DNA of 8,690 nt from an uncultured Lysobacteraceae bacterium (GTDB taxonomy: Bacteria; Pseudomonadota; Gammaproteobacteria; Xanthomonadales; Rhodanobacteraceae), in contig CAMLLF010000132.1 in NCBI GenBank assembly GCA_946480705.1, positions 1 through 8,690 of the forward strand. Direction: 5' to 3'. Made by a program: the position numbers and the translations under genes. The notes under the pieces were generated by a model. It was not told where the DNA came from, made no database searches, and was given only the letters and a program-made list of their open reading frames with translations. Every line of letters starts with the position of its first letter. Position 1 is the first letter of the stretch. Of this stretch, positions 5,634 through 8,690 are shown piece after piece.

Positions 5634-6178
5634 GCGGTTCCAAATACACCCGCACCAACAAGAGCAGCGCGCAGAAGTTCATCGGCCGCAACCGGGCGCC
5701 CCGCGTGCAGATCGAATACGACGTCGAGGTCTACGGCTCCGAGAAAAAGGTGCAGATCCCGTTCGTCATGGGCGTCATGGCCGACCTCGCCGGCAAGCCC
5801 GTCGAAGACCTGCCGCCGGTGGCTGACCGCAAGTTCCTCGAGATCGACATCGACAACTTCGACGACCGCATGAAGGCGATCAAGCCGCGCGTCGCGTTCA
5901 CCGTGCCGAACACGCTGACCGGCGAAGGCAACATGGCCGTCGACATCACGTTCGAGAGCATGGACGACTTCTCGCCGGGCGCGATCGCGAAGAAGGTCGA
6001 TGCGCTGTCGCAGCTGCTCGACGCGCGCACGCAGCTCAACAACCTGCTGACCTACATGGACGGCAAGACCGGCGCCGAGGAACTGATCGCGAAAGTGCTC
6101 AACGATCCCACCCTGCTGAAGTCGCTGGCGGCCGCGCCGCAGGCGCCGAAGGCCGACACCGACAACAGCGCCGGCTGA
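5630..6178 (+). CDS. tssB: Type VI secretion contractile sheath small subunit TssB (VipA)
   Basis: A 182-aa protein of the usual family length. It has the basic N-terminus (SGSKYTRTNKSSAQKFIGR), the first strand segment APRVQIEYDVEVYG (23-36), PFVMGVMADLAGKP, RKFLEIDIDNFDDRM, a VDITFESMDDFSP segment and the C-terminal helix region (LLDARTQLNNLLTYMDGK) that contacts TssC. TssB pairs with TssC to build the cytoplasmic sheath whose contraction drives the Hcp tube outward; TssB is also the binding site of TagJ in systems that have it. Start: ATG with AGGAG (5616-5620) nine bases upstream. The frame stays open upstream to about 5360, but that stretch overlaps tssA and does not resemble TssB. tssC follows 26 nt later. 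Confidence 0.97.
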   Translation: MSGSKYTRTNKSSAQKFIGRNRAPRVQIEYDVEVYGSEKKVQIPFVMGVMADLAGKPVEDLPPVADRKFLEIDIDNFDDRMKAIKPRVAFTVPNTLTGEGNMAVDITFESMDDFSPGAIAKKVDALSQLLDARTQLNNLLTYMDGKTGAEELIAKVLNDPTLLKSLAAAPQAPKADTDNSAG

Positions 6179-6204
6179 GCGCACAGACCACGGGGAATCC
6201 ACTC

Positions 6205-7701
6205 ATGGCGCAGAATCAAGCTCTCCAGGAAAAACAGACTGCTTTTGCCGAAGCCGGCGATTTCGCATCGCTGCTGCAGAAGGAGTTCAAGCCCAAGACC
6301 GACGAGGCCAAGGAGGCCGTCCAGATCGCCGTGCGCACGCTCGCCGAGCAGGCGCTGTCGAACACGGTCACGATCGGGCACGACTCGTACAAGGCGATCG
6401 AGGCGATCATCGCCGAGATCGATCGCAAGATGTCCGAGCAGATCAACGCGATCATCCATCACGCCGATTTCCAGCAGCTCGAGAGCGCCTGGCGCGGTCT
6501 GCACTATCTCGTCAACAACACCGAAGTCGACGAGATGCTCAAGATCAAGTTCATGACGATCTCCAAGCGCGACCTGCATCGCACCCTGCGCCGCCACAAG
6601 GGCATAGGCTGGGATCAGAGCCCGATCTTCAAGAAGATCTATGAAGCGGAATACGACCAGCTCGGCGGCGTTCCCTACGGCTGCATCGTCGGCGACTATC
6701 ACTTCGACCACTCGCCGCCGGACGTGGAACTGCTGACTGAAATGTCCAAGATCGCGGCCGCGTCGCATTGTCCCTTTATCGCGGGCGCGGCGCCGACGAC
6801 CATGCAGATGGAAACCTGGCAGGAGCTCGCGAATCCACGCGACCTGACCAAGATCTTCGAGAACACCGAATACGTCGCCTGGCGCAGCCTGCGCAATTCG
6901 GAGGACTCGCGCTATCTCGGCCTGGCCATGCCGCGCTTCCTCGCCCGTCTGCCCTACGGCGCGCGCACGAATCCGATCGACGAGTTCGACTTCGAGGAGT
7001 CGACCGACGGTGCCACGCACAGCAACTACTGCTGGGCCAACTCGGCGTACGCGATGGCGGTCAACATCAACCGCTCGTTCAAATACTACGGCTGGTGCAC
7101 GTCGATCCGAGGCGTCGAGTCCGGCGGCGCGGTCGAAGGTCTGCCGACGCACACGTTCCCGTCCGACGACGGTGGCGTCGACATGAAGTGTCCGACCGAG
7201 ATCGCGATCTCCGACCGCCGCGAAGCCGAGCTCGCGAAGAACGGCTTCATGCCGCTGATCCACCGCAAGAACACCGATATCGCCGCGTTCATCGGCGCCC
7301 AGTCGCTGCAGAAGCCGTCCGAATACTACGATCCGGATGCAACCGCGAACGCGAACCTCGCCGCGCGCCTGCCGTATCTGTTCGCGTGCTGCCGCTTTGC
7401 GCACTATTTGAAATGTATCGTGCGCGACAAGATCGGTTCCTTCATGGAGCGCGACGACATGCAGCGCTGGCTCAACGACTGGATCATGAACTACGTCGAC
7501 GGTGATCCGGCCAATTCGTCCCAGGAGACCAAGGCGAGCAAGCCGCTGGCGGCTGCCGAGGTCCAGGTGGAAGAGGTGGAAGGCAACCCGGGTTTCTACA
7601 CCTCGAAATTCTTCCTGCGCCCGCACTATCAGCTCGAAGGGCTGACGGTGTCGCTGCGCCTGGTTTCCAAGCTTCCGTCCGTCAAAGCTGGCGGGCAGTG
7701 A
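6205..7701 (+). CDS. tssC: Type VI secretion contractile sheath large subunit TssC (VipB)
   Basis: A 498-aa protein, full family length. Highly typical segments are ESAWRGLHYLV (93-103), GCIVGDYHFDH, PFIAGAAPTTMQMETWQEL, EDSRYLGLAMPRFLARLPYG, RGVESGGAVEGLPTHTFP, TEIAISDRREAELAKNGFM, the FIGAQSLQKP motif and the C-terminal LRPHYQLEGLTVSLRLVSKLPS (about 471-492). TssC forms the inner layer of the sheath with TssB, surrounds the Hcp tube and presents the surface recycled by the ClpV ATPase after contraction. The ATG has GGGGA (6192-6196) eight bases upstream. It is 26 nt from tssB, so the two are surely cotranscribed. A gap of 99 nt with two hairpins separates it from hcp. Confidence 0.98.
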   Translation: MAQNQALQEKQTAFAEAGDFASLLQKEFKPKTDEAKEAVQIAVRTLAEQALSNTVTIGHDSYKAIEAIIAEIDRKMSEQINAIIHHADFQQLESAWRGLHYLVNNTEVDEMLKIKFMTISKRDLHRTLRRHKGIGWDQSPIFKKIYEAEYDQLGGVPYGCIVGDYHFDHSPPDVELLTEMSKIAAASHCPFIAGAAPTTMQMETWQELANPRDLTKIFENTEYVAWRSLRNSEDSRYLGLAMPRFLARLPYGARTNPIDEFDFEESTDGATHSNYCWANSAYAMAVNINRSFKYYGWCTSIRGVESGGAVEGLPTHTFPSDDGGVDMKCPTEIAISDRREAELAKNGFMPLIHRKNTDIAAFIGAQSLQKPSEYYDPDATANANLAARLPYLFACCRFAHYLKCIVRDKIGSFMERDDMQRWLNDWIMNYVDGDPANSSQETKASKPLAAAEVQVEEVEGNPGFYTSKFFLRPHYQLEGLTVSLRLVSKLPSVKAGGQ

Positions 7702-7703
7702 GG

Positions 7704-7732
7704 GCTGAGCGAGGCCTATACCGACGCTCGGC
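7704..7732 (+). repeat. Hairpin just after the tssC stop
   Basis: GCTGAGCG (7704-7711) pairs with CGCTCGGC (7725-7732): eight pairs including one G-U, with a 13-nt loop. It starts two bases after the tssC stop and has no T tract. It could protect the tssBC mRNA 3' end or be a processing site. Confidence 0.45.
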
Positions 7733-7741
7733 AGGACTGAA

Positions 7742-7774
7742 CCGGCTCCCCCTGGTAATAGGCCGGCTCTTTTT
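7742..7774 (+). terminator. Terminator-like hairpin with T tract before hcp
   Basis: CCGGCT (7742-7747) pairs with GGCCGG (7761-7766), five Watson-Crick pairs plus one G-U. A CTC and then TTTTT (7770-7774) follow. The stem is short and the 13-nt loop long, so termination is probably partial. It ends about 13 nt before the hcp ribosome binding site. Confidence 0.45.
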
Positions 7775-7800
7775 ATCCATCGAAGTTAAGGACTAAACGT

Positions 7801-8355
7801 ATGGCAACTCTCGGAATGGGCTCAAATCTTCTCGCGTCCCCCGCGCTTTCGGTCGATACCGCACCGAAAGACTCGCAGCAGGACATGTTTGCGCAGTTCG
7901 CGGGCATCGACGGCGAATCGAAAGATTCGAAGCACTCGAACTGGGTTGATGTGCTGAGCTTTGCTTACGCGGTCAGCCAGTCGTCCTCGACGCACACGGG
8001 CGGCGGCGGCGGCGTGGGCAAGGCCAACTTCAGCGAACTCGTCATCACCCACTATGTGGACAAGGCGACGGCGAATTTCCTGAAGTACTGCGCCAGCGGC
8101 AAGCCGATCGGTCAGGTCGTCGTTTCGTGCTGCAAGGCCGGCGACGGCTCGCAGGAATACATGAAGGTAACGCTGAACGACGTGCTGATCACGCACGTGC
8201 GTCCGGTCGGCGCGACGAACAGCCCGCGCGTCATCGAAGAAATCGGCATGTCCTACGCCAAGATCAAGGTCGAAGTGAAGGAACAGAACGCCGATGGCTC
8301 CATGGGTGCAGCCGTTACCGGCGCCTGGGACGTCAAGCAGAACAAGGCGGCCTAA
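7801..8355 (+). CDS. hcp: Type VI secretion tube protein Hcp (TssD)
   Basis: A 184-aa Hcp. The canonical body starts near residue 28 (DMFAQFAGIDGESKDSKH) and shows the family landmarks WVDVLSFAYAVSQSSS, the Gly-rich loop HTGGGGGVGKANF (65-77), HYVDKATANFLKYCASGKP, the YMKVTLNDVLITHV strand and the C-terminal GAWDVKQNKAA. Hcp hexamers stack into the tube inside the TssBC sheath and are secreted with the spike and effectors. Residues 1-27 (GMGSNLLASPALSVDTAPKD) form an extension before the usual start. The start at 7801 is supported by TAAGGA (7787-7792) eight bases upstream, while the Met29 codon has only an AGGA one base away. Cys97, Cys110 and Cys111 are present. hcp is set apart from its neighbours by gaps of 99 and 122 nt holding hairpins, consistent with separately tuned high expression. 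Confidence 0.97.
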   Translation: MATLGMGSNLLASPALSVDTAPKDSQQDMFAQFAGIDGESKDSKHSNWVDVLSFAYAVSQSSSTHTGGGGGVGKANFSELVITHYVDKATANFLKYCASGKPIGQVVVSCCKAGDGSQEYMKVTLNDVLITHVRPVGATNSPRVIEEIGMSYAKIKVEVKEQNADGSMGAAVTGAWDVKQNKAA

Positions 8356-8364
8356 GCAACATTG

Positions 8365-8393
8365 CGACGCCAGCTTCGTCACCGCCGGCGTCG
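8365..8393 (+). repeat. Hairpin after hcp
   Basis: CGACGCC (8365-8371) pairs with GGCGTCG (8387-8393), a perfect 7-bp stem with a 15-nt loop, followed by ATTTGTT. Weak alone, it precedes a much stronger hairpin 12 nt further on. Confidence 0.4.
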
Positions 8394-8405
8394 ATTTGTT
8401 CGTTC

Positions 8406-8449
8406 CCGGTGCGGAGGCGGCGCGAGCCGCTCTCCGTCACCGGCATTTT
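8406..8449 (+). terminator. Long GNRA-looped hairpin / probable terminator after hcp
   Basis: The arm 8406-8421 (CCGGTGCGGAGGCGGC) pairs with 8426-8443 through 16 Watson-Crick pairs, interrupted only by single bulged T residues at 8431 and 8437. It is closed by a GCGA (GNRA) tetraloop at 8422-8425. CA and TTTT (8446-8449) follow. This is the most stable structure I see in the window. It suits an intrinsic terminator or a 3' stabilising element for the abundant hcp mRNA; the short T run suggests some readthrough into tagJ. Confidence 0.65.
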
Positions 8450-8477
8450 CGTCGTAAACCAGCAGGAACCGTTGCGC

Positions 8478-8690
8478 ATGGACGCCACCTTGTCTGCCAC
8501 GATGCGTCGCGATCAGTCCCTGGCCGAACAGCAGGCCGAACTCGTCGCGAAGATTCGCACTCAACCGGACAGCCTGCCGCTGCGCGTGCATCTCGCCCAG
8601 CTCAGCATGCTGACCGGCAACTGGACGCGCGCGGTCGCGCAGCTGCTGCCGCACTTCGACATCTTTGCCTTGCCCTCGCAGGCCGAAGGC
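8478..8690 (+). CDS. tagJ: T6SS accessory protein TagJ / ImpE (5' part only)
   Basis: The first 71 codons are present; the frame is open to the right edge. The segment SLPLRVHLAQLSMLTGNWTR, followed by AVAQLLPH, matches the start of the ImpE (SciE/TagJ) family, whose N-terminal helix-turn-helix, TPR-like part has LRxxLFQLLxxxGDW-type sequence. In known systems TagJ binds TssB and helps recruit the ClpV ATPase to the sheath; it is encoded near tssB, tssC and tssE. The ATG has AGGA (8464-8467) about ten bases upstream. An in-frame ATG eight codons later is possible but lacks a better ribosome binding site. Its place directly after hcp supports the call. The neighbour beyond the edge is expected to be tssE. 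Confidence 0.85.
   Translation, partial: MDATLSATMRRDQSLAEQQAELVAKIRTQPDSLPLRVHLAQLSMLTGNWTRAVAQLLPHFDIFALPSQAEG

Noticed and set aside
6052..7626. 524-codon open frame on the minus strand, opposite tssC
   Set aside because: It is antisense to a certain tssC with full-length family sequence. The translation is rich in Arg, Val and Asp with no recognisable domain, as expected for the complement of a GC3-rich gene.
7885..7887. Met29 as the true hcp start, giving canonical length
   Set aside because: The AGGA before it is only one base away, while the ATG at 7801 has a well-spaced TAAGGA. Protein data could still overturn this.
1..8690. CRISPR arrays, tRNA or rRNA genes, insertion sequences, attachment sites
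   Set aside because: No regularly spaced direct repeats with unique spacers, no cloverleaf-like sequence, and no transposase or terminal inverted repeats were seen. The only tandem repeats are in the kinase coding sequence and one 8-bp duplication.

Overview
The window is a GC-rich (by eye about two-thirds G+C) piece of a type VI secretion system (T6SS) gene cluster. The very high third-position GC, the T6SS gene order and the close similarity of the sheath and Hcp proteins to proteobacterial types point to a beta- or gammaproteobacterium of the Burkholderiales/Rhodocyclales/Xanthomonadales kind. The exact taxon cannot be fixed from the sequence alone.

Layout. The left edge holds the first 38 codons of a minus-strand FHA-domain protein (1-116). 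A divergent control region of about 490 bp follows (117-608). All further genes are on the plus strand: a large membrane Ser/Thr protein kinase with a Pro/Ala-rich linker, one transmembrane segment and a PEGA-like C-terminal domain (609-3659); a hairpin-rich gap (3660-3881); a small lipoprotein of the T6SS-associated TPR type (3882-4331); tssA (4423-5457); a 172-nt gap holding a possible 57-codon ORF; tssB (5630-6178); tssC (6205-7701); hcp/tssD (7801-8355) with hairpins on both sides; and the start of tagJ/impE (8478 to the right edge).

How they work together. TssB and TssC form the contractile sheath around the Hcp tube. TssA nucleates and coordinates tube and sheath assembly. TagJ is a sheath-associated accessory protein. 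The lipoprotein is probably an outer-membrane accessory of the trans-envelope complex. The kinase and the divergent FHA protein form a post-translational threonine-phosphorylation switch of the kind known for T6SS (PpkA/Fha in Pseudomonas aeruginosa).

The most interesting observations are: a 31-residue tandem repeat in the kinase linker that places an acidic-Thr-hydrophobic motif at Thr581, Thr612 and Thr643, a candidate phospho-Thr docking array for the neighbouring FHA domain; insulation of hcp by two upstream hairpins and a 16-bp GNRA-looped hairpin downstream; a 28-residue N-terminal extension on Hcp; and a possible small coupled ORF and sigma-54-like element in the tssA-tssB gap. The core system itself is a known T6SS, not a new one.
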